Source: Bacteroidales bacterium
GTDB lineage: Bacteria > Bacteroidota > Bacteroidia > Bacteroidales > P3
DNA: 41,924 bases
Direction of reading: 5' to 3'
NCBI GenBank assembly: GCA_009785505.1
Contig: WQWA01000015.1
Coordinates: 1 to 41,924 of the forward strand
The notes beneath the pieces were generated by a model, which saw only the letters and a program-made list of their open reading frames with translations, ran no database searches and had not been told where the DNA came from. The translations under genes and the position numbers were made by a program. Shown here piece by piece: positions 7,602 to 15,522 of this stretch (within the stretch, counting starts at the first letter, position 1; every line of letters begins with the position of its first letter).

Positions 7602-8711
7602 TTATTTGTATGTTTTTTTGTTAATTGCGTGTTTTTCATAGGAAAAAACGCAATCTTCGCAGGTAATATTTTCTCCGTTAAGGCGACGTTTAATGATGTT
7701 TTCCAGATATTCGCGAAGCGACTCAAGGTGCACATTACGAACAACATCGTTTGCAAAAGCGTACATCAGCAAAGTTTTTGCCTGTTTTTCGGAAATACCT
7801 CGCGTTCGCAAATAAAACAGGGCACTTTCATCCATTTGTCCGATCGTAGCACCGTGCGAACATTTCACATCATCGGCATAAATTTCCAAAAACGGGTGAG
7901 TTTGGACATTGGCTTTGTCGGTCAAGAGAATGTTTTTGTTGTTTTGTATGGCTTCTGTTTTTTGTGCATCTTTTGCAACAAAAATATGTCCTTCAAAAAA
8001 CGCTTTTGCCGAATCGTCCAAAATTCCCTTAAAAAGTTGATTTGAGCGTCCGTTCGAAAAATTGTGATTGAGCCGAATGCGATGCAAGCACTCTTGATTT
8101 TTATCTAAAAGATACAAGCCTTGAACATCAGCATTGGCGAATTCTTCTGAAAAATCAATGGTTTGATGCTTGTTTAATATTTTTCCGTTAAGGGTATAAG
8201 TATGAGAAGTTAAGTGCGAATGTTCGTGCTGTTTTACAACCGTTTCATTGTTCAGCGTACTGTGATTATTAATATTTTGAAGATTGTAATAGTGCAGTGT
8301 GCTGTGCGATTTCAACTGAATGGAGATGTTCGATTGAATTGTATTTTCAACCTGATTCAAAGATTCGTCGCAATGAATAAGCGAAAGCGAAGAACCTTGT
8401 CCCACAACGATTTCAAAGGTATGAATAACATCCAAAGGCTCAGCAGTGTCAATGATATTTATCAATTGAAGCGGTTTCTCAACGATGGTATTCGGTGCGA
8501 TTTCAATTCTGAAATTTCCTGTTTCTGCCGGCGCGGATATTCTGTCCGTGCTGATATCCCCCGCTGGCGGGGGGCAGGGGGGTGGAATAGTCGGCGTAAT
8601 TTCAACACCTTTCGGAGGTGCAAAATGCCGAATGCTTTTTTGATCGAAAATACCATTGTGCAAGACCAGCAGGTAGGCGTTTAGGTTTTTTATTTTGCAG
8701 TGAAATTTCAT
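7602..8711 (-). CDS. sufD: Fe-S cluster assembly protein SufD
   Basis: 369 aa from the ATG at 8711, which overlaps the sufC stop in an ATGA arrangement. The C-terminal half is typical SufD: KAFFEGHIFVAKDAQKTEA, then the conserved KCSHGATIGQ with the His needed in SufBC2D scaffolds, and LFYLRTRGIS. SufD pairs with SufB and SufC in the scaffold that builds Fe-S clusters in the cytoplasm. Residues about 40-66 (PTIPPPCPPPAG then DISTDRISAPAETG) are encoded by an inserted palindromic element, not by family sequence. The N-terminal region is shorter than in E. coli, as is common in this phylum. sufB is 6.8 kb away on the other strand; sufS is not in the window. Confidence 0.93.
   Translation of the reverse strand: MKFHCKIKNLNAYLLVLHNGIFDQKSIRHFAPPKGVEITPTIPPPCPPPAGDISTDRISAPAETGNFRIEIAPNTIVEKPLQLINIIDTAEPLDVIHTFEIVVGQGSSLSLIHCDESLNQVENTIQSNISIQLKSHSTLHYYNLQNINNHSTLNNETVVKQHEHSHLTSHTYTLNGKILNKHQTIDFSEEFANADVQGLYLLDKNQECLHRIRLNHNFSNGRSNQLFKGILDDSAKAFFEGHIFVAKDAQKTEAIQNNKNILLTDKANVQTHPFLEIYADDVKCSHGATIGQMDESALFYLRTRGISEKQAKTLLMYAFANDVVRNVHLESLREYLENIIKRRLNGENITCEDCVFSYEKHAINKKTYK
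8526..8584. repeat. Composite palindromic element inside sufD
   Basis: A diverged copy of the GGACGAGACGTCCGCGCC family (8526-8551) adjoins a GC hairpin CCCCCGC-TG-GCGGGGG (8558-8573) followed by a G-rich tail. In the sufD frame it reads as a proline-rich stretch and TDRISAPAETG. It contains no stop. Confidence 0.85.
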
Positions 8712-9445
8712 TTGATCCAATCGTAACCTTTTTCCTCTAACTCTAATGCTAAAGATTTATCACCCGTTTTCACAATTTTCCCATCGTACATGATATGCAC
8801 AAAATCGGGAATAATATAATCTAAAAGTCGCTGATAGTGCGTGATTACAACGGTTGCATTATCGGGACGTTTGAGTTTGTTTACGCCGTTTGCCACAATG
8901 CGAAGGGCATCAATGTCAAGCCCCGAGTCGGTTTCATCCAAAATTGCCAACTTTGGCTCAAGCATTGCCATTTGAAAAATTTCGTTTTTCTTTTTTTCTC
9001 CTCCGGAGAAACCCTCGTTAACACTGCGTCCTGCGAGTTTGTCGGTAAGCTCAACAACTTTTTGCTTTTCTTCCATCATGGCCTGAAACTCAAAAATCGG
9101 CATGGGGTCTAATCCGCGATATTTGCGCTGTTCGTTTACAGCAGTTCGCATGAAATTTGCAATGCTCACACCCGGAATTTCGACCGGGTACTGAAAACCC
9201 ATGAAAATCCCTTCGGAAGCACGCTCTTCGATCGAAAAATCAAACAAATTTTTACCGCAAAAAGTAACACTTCCCTGCGTTACAACGTATTTTTCGCGAC
9301 CGGCAATGACTGAAGCTAATGTGCTTTTCCCCGTTCCATTGGGTCCCATAATGGCATGCACTTCGCCCGCATTCACTTGCAGATCCAAGCCTTTTAAGAT
9401 TTCTTTTTCGCCGATGCTGGCGTAGAGATTTTTTATTGTTAGCAT
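8708..9445 (-). CDS. sufC: Fe-S assembly ATPase SufC
   Basis: 245 aa, full length. ABC ATPase: Walker A GPNGTGKST (about residues 34-42), Q-loop at FQYPVEIPGVS, signature motif FSGGEKKKNE, Walker B KLAILDETDSGLD, and the H-loop at VVITHYQR. The TDSGLD ending of Walker B is typical of SufC. It supplies ATP-driven conformational change to the SufBC2D scaffold. It is the first gene of sufCD, and its stop overlaps the sufD start. A TATCTTTG box lies 24 bases upstream at 9469-9476. Confidence 0.96.
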   Translation of the reverse strand: MLTIKNLYASIGEKEILKGLDLQVNAGEVHAIMGPNGTGKSTLASVIAGREKYVVTQGSVTFCGKNLFDFSIEERASEGIFMGFQYPVEIPGVSIANFMRTAVNEQRKYRGLDPMPIFEFQAMMEEKQKVVELTDKLAGRSVNEGFSGGEKKKNEIFQMAMLEPKLAILDETDSGLDIDALRIVANGVNKLKRPDNATVVITHYQRLLDYIIPDFVHIMYDGKIVKTGDKSLALELEEKGYDWIK

Positions 9446-9468
9446 GTGTGTGATTTATGGAAAGTTTG

Positions 9469-9476
9469 CAAAGATA
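9469..9476 (-). promoter_or_regulatory. -7 element for sufCD
   Basis: TATCTTTG on the minus strand, 23 bases before the sufC ATG. No clear TTTG at the usual distance. Confidence 0.6.
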
Positions 9477-9550
9477 CGAAAAAATCTGATATCTGATCTT
9501 TTTTTTGCTTCGTTTTTGGTCACAAAAAATGAACATTCACAAAAAAATCG

Positions 9551-9558
9551 TATCTTTG
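9551..9558 (+). promoter_or_regulatory. -7 element for the DUF4159 gene
   Basis: TATCTTTG, 29 bases before the ATG at 9588. It is back to back with the sufCD promoter in a divergent intergenic region. Confidence 0.6.
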
Positions 9559-9587
9559 TGTCTGAAATTATCCATAAGATCGACTTA

Positions 9588-10238
9588 ATGAAAACTTCTT
9601 TATTCTGTCTAACGCTACTCCTGACAACAACCCTCTTCTCTCAGCACCCAATAAGCATTGCACAATTGAGATATGGTGGCGGTGGCGACTGGTATGCCAA
9701 TCCGACCGGATTGCCGAACTTAATTCGTTTTGCCAATCAACATTTGGGCACATCAATAAATCCCGTTCTTACCTTTGTTGATGTGGGTTCGCCGGACATT
9801 TTCAACTTTCCGTTTGTGTACTTGACCGGACACGGAAATGTGCGGTTTTCGGATAGAGATGTGGCAAACTTGCGGCGGTTTCTGACCGGTGGTGGCTTTT
9901 TGCACATTGACGATAACTATGGTTTAGATCCGTTTATTCGCAGAGAAATGAAAAGAGTTTTTCCGGATATTGAACCCATCGAATTGCCGTTTACACATCC
10001 TATTTTCCATCAAAAATTTAGTTTTCCGGGAGGACTGCCCAAAGTTCACGAGCATGGCGGAAAGCGCCCACAGGGTTTTGCATGGATTTACAACGGACGT
10101 GTCGTCGCGTTTTATACTTACGAAACTGACTTGGGAAATGGTTGGGAAGACCAAATGGTTCATGGCAACAGCGAGGAAATTCGCACAAAAGCGTTGCAAA
10201 TGGGGGCGAATATTTTGCAGTTTGCGTTTACGCAGTAA
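9588..10238 (+). CDS. DUF4159 domain-containing secreted protein
   Basis: 216 aa from the ATG at 9588. An N-terminal signal peptide (MKTSLFCLTLLLTTTLFSQ) has a typical cleavage site. The mature part opens with IAQLRYGGGGDWYANPTGLPNL, characteristic of DUF4159, and keeps PFVYLTGHGNVRFS and GGFLHIDDNYG, in line with the ThuA/glutamine-amidotransferase-like fold proposed for the family. It is probably periplasmic; the molecular role is unknown. It is preceded by a TATCTTTG box and followed by the hicBA cassette. Upstream in-frame codons before 9588 overlap the promoter and are not part of the gene. Confidence 0.85.
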   Translation: MKTSLFCLTLLLTTTLFSQHPISIAQLRYGGGGDWYANPTGLPNLIRFANQHLGTSINPVLTFVDVGSPDIFNFPFVYLTGHGNVRFSDRDVANLRRFLTGGGFLHIDDNYGLDPFIRREMKRVFPDIEPIELPFTHPIFHQKFSFPGGLPKVHEHGGKRPQGFAWIYNGRVVAFYTYETDLGNGWEDQMVHGNSEEIRTKALQMGANILQFAFTQ

Positions 10239-10272
10239 ATGCCAGAAACTTGCTTGTTTCGAGAATAATTTG

Positions 10273-10280
10273 TATCTTTG
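10273..10280 (+). promoter_or_regulatory. -7 element for hicBA
   Basis: TATCTTTG, 16 bases before the hicB ATG at 10297. Confidence 0.6.
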
Positions 10281-10296
10281 CGGAAAATTAAAACCG

Positions 10297-10515
10297 ATGA
10301 ATTATACGGCGATTATAAAAAAAATGGAAAATGGCTATTATTTTGCCCAGTGTGAGCAACTTCCGGCTGCGATGACACAAGGCGAAACAATAGAGGAAGC
10401 AAAGGAAAATCTGAAGGAAGCTATTAACTTATTGTTAGAAGATGAAAAGGCAGATTTTCAAAAGCAACGTCTCGGCACTCGATTTTTAAGACGAAAAGTA
10501 GCCGTATTGTCGTGA
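10297..10515 (+). CDS. hicB: HicB-family antitoxin
   Basis: 72 aa. It has the HicB partial RNase-H fold pattern: MNYTAIIKKMENGYYFAQCEQ, then PAAMTQGETIEEAKENLKEAI and a short acidic/basic tail. It neutralises HicA by direct binding; there is no obvious C-terminal DNA-binding domain, so autoregulation may be limited. The stop overlaps the hicA start (GTGA), which couples translation. Antitoxin precedes toxin, the reverse of the classical hicAB order but common in short HicB systems. A TATCTTTG promoter lies just upstream. Confidence 0.88.
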   Translation: MNYTAIIKKMENGYYFAQCEQLPAAMTQGETIEEAKENLKEAINLLLEDEKADFQKQRLGTRFLRRKVAVLS

Positions 10516-10700
10516 AACGAACTCAATTTATAAAACACTTACAATCTCACGGCTGTCGCCTAAAACGAGAAGGTGGCGGACATTCGATATTTATGAACAC
10601 TTTAACAGGGAAGAAAAGTGCCGTGCCTCGTCATTCGGAACTTGGCGATTTTCTTTGTAATGAGATTTGCAAGCAACTTGGTATACAAAAAATAAAATAA
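10512..10700 (+). CDS. hicA: HicA-family mRNA interferase toxin
   Basis: 62 aa, starting with GTG at 10512 inside the hicB stop. A double-stranded-RNA-binding-like fold is seen in FIKHLQSHGCRLKREGGGHSIF; the His in GGGHSIF is the catalytic residue of the family. The C-terminal helix FLCNEICKQLGI is typical. It cleaves mRNA when not bound by HicB. All key positions are intact, so the pair is probably functional. Confidence 0.88.
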   Translation: MKRTQFIKHLQSHGCRLKREGGGHSIFMNTLTGKKSAVPRHSELGDFLCNEICKQLGIQKIK

Positions 10701-10935
10701 ACGAAAAACTGCCTATGAAAAAACCTGCGTAGCTCATACGCAAAAACATACATAAAACAGCGTTTGCTAATCTTGCATCAAAAATTTCGACATTATTCTG
10801 CAACTAAAAAGATAGAAACGCCTGCAAAATTGCGGGCTTTCTTATTCTTAGTTGCGGGTCGTCGAAAACCTTTGATGCGGATATTTAAGTCCGTTTTTTT
10901 TATGCCCGAAAATCACAAATAAAAATCAAAATACC
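10701..10935. other. Gene-free stretch with a nested long hairpin and terminator-like ends
   Basis: Four successive arm pairs nest in one another: GCATCAAA (10775-10782)/TTTGATGC (10871-10878), TTTCGAC (10785-10791)/GTCGAAA (10861-10867), GCAACTAA (10800-10807)/TTAGTTGC (10848-10855) and GCCTGCAA (10820-10827)/TTGCGGGC (10830-10837). Purine/pyrimidine tracts between them also pair. Together they form an imperfect hairpin of about 104 nt. It is followed by CGGA-TCCG plus T8 (10878-10901). A separate hairpin TGCGTA/TACGCA (10726-10742) would be an intrinsic terminator on the minus strand. I see no coding gene. It could be a structured RNA or a miniature inverted-repeat element. Confidence 0.6.
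10878..10901 (+). terminator. Terminator-like hairpin with T8 tract
   Basis: CGGA (10878-10881) pairs with TCCG (10890-10893), followed by eight T. It would end any plus-strand transcript carrying the long hairpin. The stem is short, so confidence is moderate. Confidence 0.45.
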
Positions 10936-11750
10936 ATGAAAAAATTTCTATTCCTAATTCTGCTTTTACTGAGCATTTCAGTATCTGCTCAAGCATTATC
11001 ACTTTGCGAACCGGCGAACAAATCCGAGCAAGAGTAACCGAAATTTCTCAAACAGAACTTCGATTTAGGCTGTTTGAACAACCAACAGGGCCGATTAGAG
11101 TTCAGCCCCTTTCGGAAGTTTTTGCAATCACTTATGAAGATGGAACACGTGAAGTTATCAATCCTCTTACACCAACAAACCAACCACAAACCCAACCTGC
11201 AAGCGGAGCAACACAGCCTGTGAGCCAAGTACAAACCACAACCAGAGTGCGACCTACAAACATTGCCACGCAACAAAACGATTGGGCATTAGAGGGCAGT
11301 CTTTTAATGGCTATGGATTCTGAATATACACTTTTCGGCATAGGTGCAAGATTTTTATACAACGCGTCTAACATCGTCCGTCTTGAGGGGTCATTTGCAT
11401 ATTTTTTCCCAAGAAGAATAGATGCGGGCTTTAGTGGAATAGAGGCATCTGTGAGCATGTGGGATTTGAACTTCAACACACACTACCTTTTGCCGTTGTC
11501 AAATACCGTTGTTTTTTACCCATTAACAGGAATTGGTATCACAGGTTTAACGGGAAGAGTTAGCGGGTTTGGGCAAACAGAAAGAAATGGGCTAAATTTC
11601 TTTACTCTTAATATTGGTGTCGGTATGGATTTCCAAATTTCAGAAACAGTCAATTTCAATATTGAACCGAGATACAAGATATTTACAGGAAGAGAGTTTG
11701 ATGGCTTGGGTATGTTTTTTCTAAGAGCGGGACTGGCTTTTAGACTTTAA
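10936..11750 (+). pseudogene. Outer-membrane beta-barrel protein gene with an N-terminal frameshift
   Basis: The ATG at 10936 encodes a signal peptide (MKKFLFLILLLLSISVSAQ). The frame then goes wrong at about 10993 and stops soon after. In the shifted frame the protein continues IITLRTGEQIRARVTEIS, lining up with the intact paralogue downstream (DIITLRNGNEIRARITEIS), and runs to 11750. A one-base loss just after SAQ explains it. The rest is a short conserved N-terminal domain (to about GTREVINP), a Thr/Gln-rich linker and an about 150-residue barrel ending in LRAGLAFRL, typical of OMP_b-brl proteins. It may be a true pseudogene, a phase-switched gene or a sequencing error. Confidence 0.7.
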
Positions 11751-11785
11751 TCATTTTCTAAATTTATGTTAAAAATAAACCAAAT

Positions 11786-12832
11786 ATGAAACGACTAATT
11801 TTTATCATTTTACTTTTGTTGGGAGCGTCGGCGTACGCTCAAGATATCATTACCTTACGCAACGGCAACGAAATCCGAGCAAGAATAACAGAAATTTCCG
11901 CAACGGAAATCAGATACTTACGGTTTGAACACCTTGATGGCCCGACAAGAGTTATTCCACGCACTGACGTGTTTTTTATCAACTACGAAGACGGAACACG
12001 TGAAATAATTACCCCTTTGAATGAGCCAAGTGTAGCAACAGTTACCCAAACAGAGGTGCCTGTTGTTCAGCCGGAACAATCAACACCACCAACTGTAGAA
12101 CCTCAAAGAGAAGAACGACAACCACTAACAAGAGAAGAACGACAAGAACAACGAAGACAAGCACAAATAGCGAGAGAAAGGCAACGAATTAACCGAATAG
12201 GGATGCAAGAACTTCAAGCGTACGAAACAAGTCGGAGGCTGGAATCTGAAAGAATAGAGCGTGAAGAGAGACGAGTAGAGCGTGAAGAAAGACGAGAATC
12301 TGATAGAATAGAACGACAAGAATTGCGGACGCAAGAAAGAACAGTTAGAAACGTCAACGATTTTTCTGGGTACTCTCTTGGAGCATTATTAGGCACTGAT
12401 TCTTGGGGAACTGGTATTACGTTAGGTTTAAATGCGATGTATAGTTTCAATAGATATTTAGGGCTGAGTTTAGCATTGCGTCATAGTTGGTGGAACAGGG
12501 ATTGGTGGAATACTTCGGGGCGTAACACTTTCTTTGGCCCTGTTTTCAATATCCACTGGTGGGCTGGAAACAATTTTTATCTGTTTACCAATGGCGGATT
12601 TGGGGTGCTTTCGGGGTGGTGGGAAGAGTCGCAGTCTTGGTATGGTGGGGGTAGGCGTCCGATCCGTTATGATTATTTCAATCTTGGCGTCTTCGGATCG
12701 ACTGGCTTGGGATTTAAACCAAGGCATAGTCCTGTTTCTTTCAGAGTGGGTGTAGAAGGTACTGGGGGAGGAGGAGGAGGACATAACAGCCTGTTCATCA
12801 ACGTCAATTACTATTTCAATTCAAGAAGATAA
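11786..12832 (+). CDS. Outer-membrane beta-barrel protein with Arg/Glu-rich linker (intact paralogue)
   Basis: 348 aa. Signal peptide MKRLIFIILLLLGASAYAQ, then the domain shared with the preceding gene (IITLRNGNEIRARITEIS to EDGTREIITP). A charged linker of about 120 residues follows, built from degenerate RxEREERR/RQE units and likely helical or coiled. The C-terminal part (from FSGYSLGALLGTD) is rich in aromatic residues and alternating strands and ends in FINVNYYFNSRR, as in barrel proteins. A Gly run GGGGGG lies near residue 332. It is probably an outer-membrane protein; no ligand is suggested. It arose by tandem duplication with 10936-11750. Same strand, 35 bp gap. Confidence 0.75.
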   Translation: MKRLIFIILLLLGASAYAQDIITLRNGNEIRARITEISATEIRYLRFEHLDGPTRVIPRTDVFFINYEDGTREIITPLNEPSVATVTQTEVPVVQPEQSTPPTVEPQREERQPLTREERQEQRRQAQIARERQRINRIGMQELQAYETSRRLESERIEREERRVEREERRESDRIERQELRTQERTVRNVNDFSGYSLGALLGTDSWGTGITLGLNAMYSFNRYLGLSLALRHSWWNRDWWNTSGRNTFFGPVFNIHWWAGNNFYLFTNGGFGVLSGWWEESQSWYGGGRRPIRYDYFNLGVFGSTGLGFKPRHSPVSFRVGVEGTGGGGGGHNSLFINVNYYFNSRR

Positions 12833-12870
12833 ACGGCAAGTAGAACGAATTTCGCCGGAGTTTTTAAGCC

Positions 12871-13323
12871 TTAGCTTCGTTTGAACGAAATATATTTCGG
12901 CTGAGTGGGCTCATAGTCTTCGTCATCCCAAAGTGTGCTGGTAATCATCAAATCCGCACTGTAACGGTTGCAAGCAATCGGCACGTTGTGAATGCGACAC
13001 TGCCTCAAAAGCATCTGAATGTCGGCCTCGTGAGGCTGTGCACTCAAATCGTCAATCAGGAAAATAGCTAAATCCACTTGTTTGCGAACGACCAAAGCGG
13101 CAATTTCTGCATCTCCGCCCATGGGTCCGGAATTCATACAGGTAATTTCCGAAAAAATCCCTCTTTCGGCGAAAGCCTCTTGAACTAAATTTCCGGTCGT
13201 TCCGGTACAAACCAAATGATGCCGACTTAAAAAATTGGCATTAAAAACAGCCCATTCGACCATATCTGCTTTGCGTGCATCGTGTGCAACAATAGCAATA
13301 GTAAGCTTGCGATTTATATCCAT
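12871..13323 (-). CDS. mgsA: Methylglyoxal synthase
   Basis: 150 aa from the ATG at 13323. Family motifs are present: IVAHDARKADM (phosphate and substrate binding), GTTGNLV, GPMGGDAEI with catalytic Asp71, and the signature DDLSAQPHEADI with His98. It converts dihydroxyacetone phosphate to methylglyoxal and phosphate, a bypass relieving sugar-phosphate stress. It is a stand-alone gene, convergent with the barrel gene and divergent from rpmF. A weak TATCTTGA box (13345-13352) is the only promoter candidate. Confidence 0.95.
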   Translation of the reverse strand: MDINRKLTIAIVAHDARKADMVEWAVFNANFLSRHHLVCTGTTGNLVQEAFAERGIFSEITCMNSGPMGGDAEIAALVVRKQVDLAIFLIDDLSAQPHEADIQMLLRQCRIHNVPIACNRYSADLMITSTLWDDEDYEPTQPKYISFKRS

Positions 13324-13399
13324 AATCAAAAAAAGTATATCTATTCAAGATACAAAATTACAAAAAAAACGTTGAAAAACAACAATTCAGTAAAAAAAT

Positions 13400-13430
13400 T
13401 TTGCCATGTCCGAAAAAAGTCGTATCTTTG
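13400..13430 (+). promoter_or_regulatory. Promoter of rpmF-fabH
   Basis: TTTG (13400-13403), 19 bases, TATCTTTG (13423-13430), then a 41-base leader to the rpmF ATG. Confidence 0.8.
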
Positions 13431-13471
13431 CAATCCTTTTTTTGAAGTTATATTAAAAATCTAAATTCGTC

Positions 13472-13654
13472 ATGGCACATCCCAAATCGAAGATTTCTCA
13501 TTCGAGAACCCGTAAAAGAAGATCACACGACAAGCTAACTGCCCCTCAATTGATGGCATGTTCCGGTTGTGGAGCGGCAGTGGAATATCATCGCGTATGT
13601 TCTGCTTGCGGCATGTATAGAGGCAAGCAGGCTATCGCAGCTACCGCATCTTAA
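13472..13654 (+). CDS. rpmF: Large-subunit ribosomal protein bL32
   Basis: 60 aa, typical length. It begins MAHPKSKISHSRTRKRRSH, followed by a zinc ribbon of two CxxC pairs: CSGC and CSAC (about residues 30-48). The cysteines are all retained, so this is the zinc-binding (C+) form. It is the first gene of a unit with fabH (23 bp gap), an arrangement widespread in bacteria that links ribosome and fatty-acid synthesis; the usual plsX between them is absent here. Confidence 0.96.
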   Translation: MAHPKSKISHSRTRKRRSHDKLTAPQLMACSGCGAAVEYHRVCSACGMYRGKQAIAATAS

Positions 13655-13677
13655 TTTTTCACTAAATCGACAACGTT

Positions 13678-14664
13678 ATGAGTCAAATTAGGGCGGTCAT
13701 CACAGGAGTGGGGGCTTACCTTCCTCCTGATCTGATTACTAACGAGGATCTCAGTCGTCTGGTGGACACCAGCGATGAGTGGATTATGACCCGTATCGGC
13801 ATCAAAACTCGACATGTTCTTAAAGGCGAAGGAAAAGGCACGTCCGACCTTGCCGTAGAAGCCATAAAAGAATTATTCGAAAAAACAGGAACCAAACCCG
13901 AAGAGGTTGACTTGTTGATTTGCTGTACGGTTACGCCGGATATGCTTTTCCCGTCAACGGCTTGTGTAACATGCGATAAACTCGGCATTAGAAATGCGTT
14001 TGCGTTCGATCTCAATGCCGGTTGTTCCGGATTTTTGTATGGGCTTTCGACGGCTTCAAAATTTATTGAAAGCGGAAAATACAAAAAAGTTGTTCTGGTT
14101 GGTGCCGAAAAAATGACATCTATTGTTGACTATACCGATCGAGCGACAAGTCCGATTTTCGGCGATGGGGCAGGGGCTGTACTGCTTGAGCCCACGACAG
14201 AAAATGTTGGTGTTTTAGACGAGGAATTGAAATCGGACGGTGTTGGTCGTATACACTTGCACATGAAAGCCGGAGGTTCTGTGAAACCGTCAACACACGA
14301 AACCATTGATGCTCGCGAACATTACATCTATCAAGAAGGGCAGGCTGTTTTCAAATGGGCTGTCGCTAAAATGGCAGACACTGCTGTAGAAGTGATGGAG
14401 CGCAACAATCTTGATCCAAATACAACTTGGCTTGCTCCACATCAAGCCAATCTTCGAATTATTGATGCTGTGGGGCAACGTATGGGTATTGATAACAGCC
14501 GAGTGATGTTAAACATCGAAAAATTCGGCAATACGACTGCTGCTACCATTCCGCTTTTACTTTGGGAATGGGAGCCTAAATTGAAAAAAGGTGACGATAT
14601 CATCCTTGCCGCATTTGGAGCCGGTTTCACGTGGGGCGCAATTTGGCTGAAATGGGCGTATTAA
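13678..14664 (+). CDS. fabH: 3-oxoacyl-ACP synthase III (FabH)
   Basis: 328 aa, full length. Thiolase-fold condensing enzyme with the catalytic triad: Cys116 in DLNAGCSGFLYGL, His in APHQANLRI (about residue 250), and Asn in FGNTTAA (about residue 284). The start is MSQIRAVITGVGAYLPPD. It condenses acetyl-CoA (or a branched starter) with malonyl-ACP to begin fatty-acid synthesis. Cotranscribed with rpmF. The C-terminal GAGFTWGAIWLKW is standard. Confidence 0.96.
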   Translation: MSQIRAVITGVGAYLPPDLITNEDLSRLVDTSDEWIMTRIGIKTRHVLKGEGKGTSDLAVEAIKELFEKTGTKPEEVDLLICCTVTPDMLFPSTACVTCDKLGIRNAFAFDLNAGCSGFLYGLSTASKFIESGKYKKVVLVGAEKMTSIVDYTDRATSPIFGDGAGAVLLEPTTENVGVLDEELKSDGVGRIHLHMKAGGSVKPSTHETIDAREHYIYQEGQAVFKWAVAKMADTAVEVMERNNLDPNTTWLAPHQANLRIIDAVGQRMGIDNSRVMLNIEKFGNTTAATIPLLLWEWEPKLKKGDDIILAAFGAGFTWGAIWLKWAY

Positions 14665-14732
14665 GTTGACGAATTACAACTTGGCTTTGCCTAATTGTTA
14701 CTTTGCAAACTCTAATAATTGTCGGTTGTAAA

Positions 14733-14762
14733 TTGTAATTTGTAATTTTTTTTGTATCTTTG
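14733..14762 (+). promoter_or_regulatory. Promoter of the DUF4294 gene, almost touching the start codon
   Basis: ATTG, 19 bases, then TATCTTTG (14755-14762). Only four bases separate it from the ATG at 14767, so the transcript would begin at or within a base or two of the start codon. Confidence 0.6.
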
Positions 14763-14766
14763 CACT

Positions 14767-15378
14767 ATGCGAATCCTCACCGCTATAGTGTTTTTGTGTT
14801 TGACTGCGACATTGAACGCTCAAACTCCTGACGGACAGGACGGTTTCGTTGTGCGGGCGATTGTTATAGATGGTGATACAGTCATAACCATGAATCTTCC
14901 GGAGCATGAAGTTGTCGGGAGGCATATTTTCAGAAACAGACGAGAAGAACAGCGCCATCACCGATTGGTTCATAATGTGAGACGTGTGTATCCTTTTGCG
15001 AAACTTGCAGGAGAAATATACCGAGATTTGATGACTGTTCTTGCCAATGAACCCTGCGAGCGCCGGCAAAATCAACTGATGAGACAAGCCGAAAGAGATA
15101 TTCGCCGACAATTTGAACGGGATCTTCGAAATTTAACCGTTTCACAAGGCCAAATTTTAGTTTTGTTATTGGATCGAGAAACATCGCATTCGGCATTTAA
15201 TTTAGTCAGAGATTTACGAAATGCTTTTTTGGCCAACGTATTTCAAGGTGTTGGGCGGATATTTGGCTATAATTTGAGAGTACGATATGATCCGGACGGA
15301 AGGCATGCCGATATTGAAAGCATCGTCCGTGCGATAGAACGCGGAGAAATAGAGCCGTTTCCTTTGCCGGGACGGTAA
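14767..15378 (+). CDS. DUF4294 domain-containing exported protein
   Basis: 203 aa from the ATG at 14767. Signal peptide MRILTAIVFLCLTATLNAQ. The body contains VRAIVIDGDTVITMNLPEHEVVG and LVHNVRRVYPFAKLAGEIY, the core of DUF4294, a Bacteroidota family of unknown function. Residues 100-170 are charged and helical. It is probably periplasmic. The promoter abuts the start codon, suggesting a leaderless message. A palindromic element follows the stop by 18 bp. Confidence 0.82.
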   Translation: MRILTAIVFLCLTATLNAQTPDGQDGFVVRAIVIDGDTVITMNLPEHEVVGRHIFRNRREEQRHHRLVHNVRRVYPFAKLAGEIYRDLMTVLANEPCERRQNQLMRQAERDIRRQFERDLRNLTVSQGQILVLLLDRETSHSAFNLVRDLRNAFLANVFQGVGRIFGYNLRVRYDPDGRHADIESIVRAIERGEIEPFPLPGR

Positions 15379-15396
15379 AAATGGTTGTTTTTTTGC

Positions 15397-15473
15397 CGTC
15401 ATTGCGAGGGAGGCACGACCGAAGCAATCTATGAGTAAATACTGGATTGCTTCGCCTATGGCTCGCAATGACG
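15397..15473. repeat. Palindromic element, CGTCATTGCGAG family, copy 2
   Basis: Ends CGTCATTGCGAG (15397-15408) and CTCGCAATGACG (15462-15473), with internal GAAGCAAT and ATTGCTTC also pairing. It sits between the DUF4294 gene and the sufB promoter. Confidence 0.9.
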
Positions 15474-15496
15474 TCGAACATATCAAAAAAAAATCG

Positions 15497-15504
15497 TATC
15501 TTTG
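15497..15504 (+). promoter_or_regulatory. -7 element for sufB
   Basis: TATCTTTG, 18 bases before the sufB ATG at 15523. The region where a -33 box would lie is the edge of the inserted palindrome, so insertion may have replaced the original -33 site. Confidence 0.6.
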
Positions 15505-15522
15505 CAACCTTAAACAGACCAA

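Noticed and set aside
9444-9587. N-terminal extension of the DUF4159 protein
   Set aside because: The extension would cross the promoter, and the ATG at 9588 starts a clear signal peptide.
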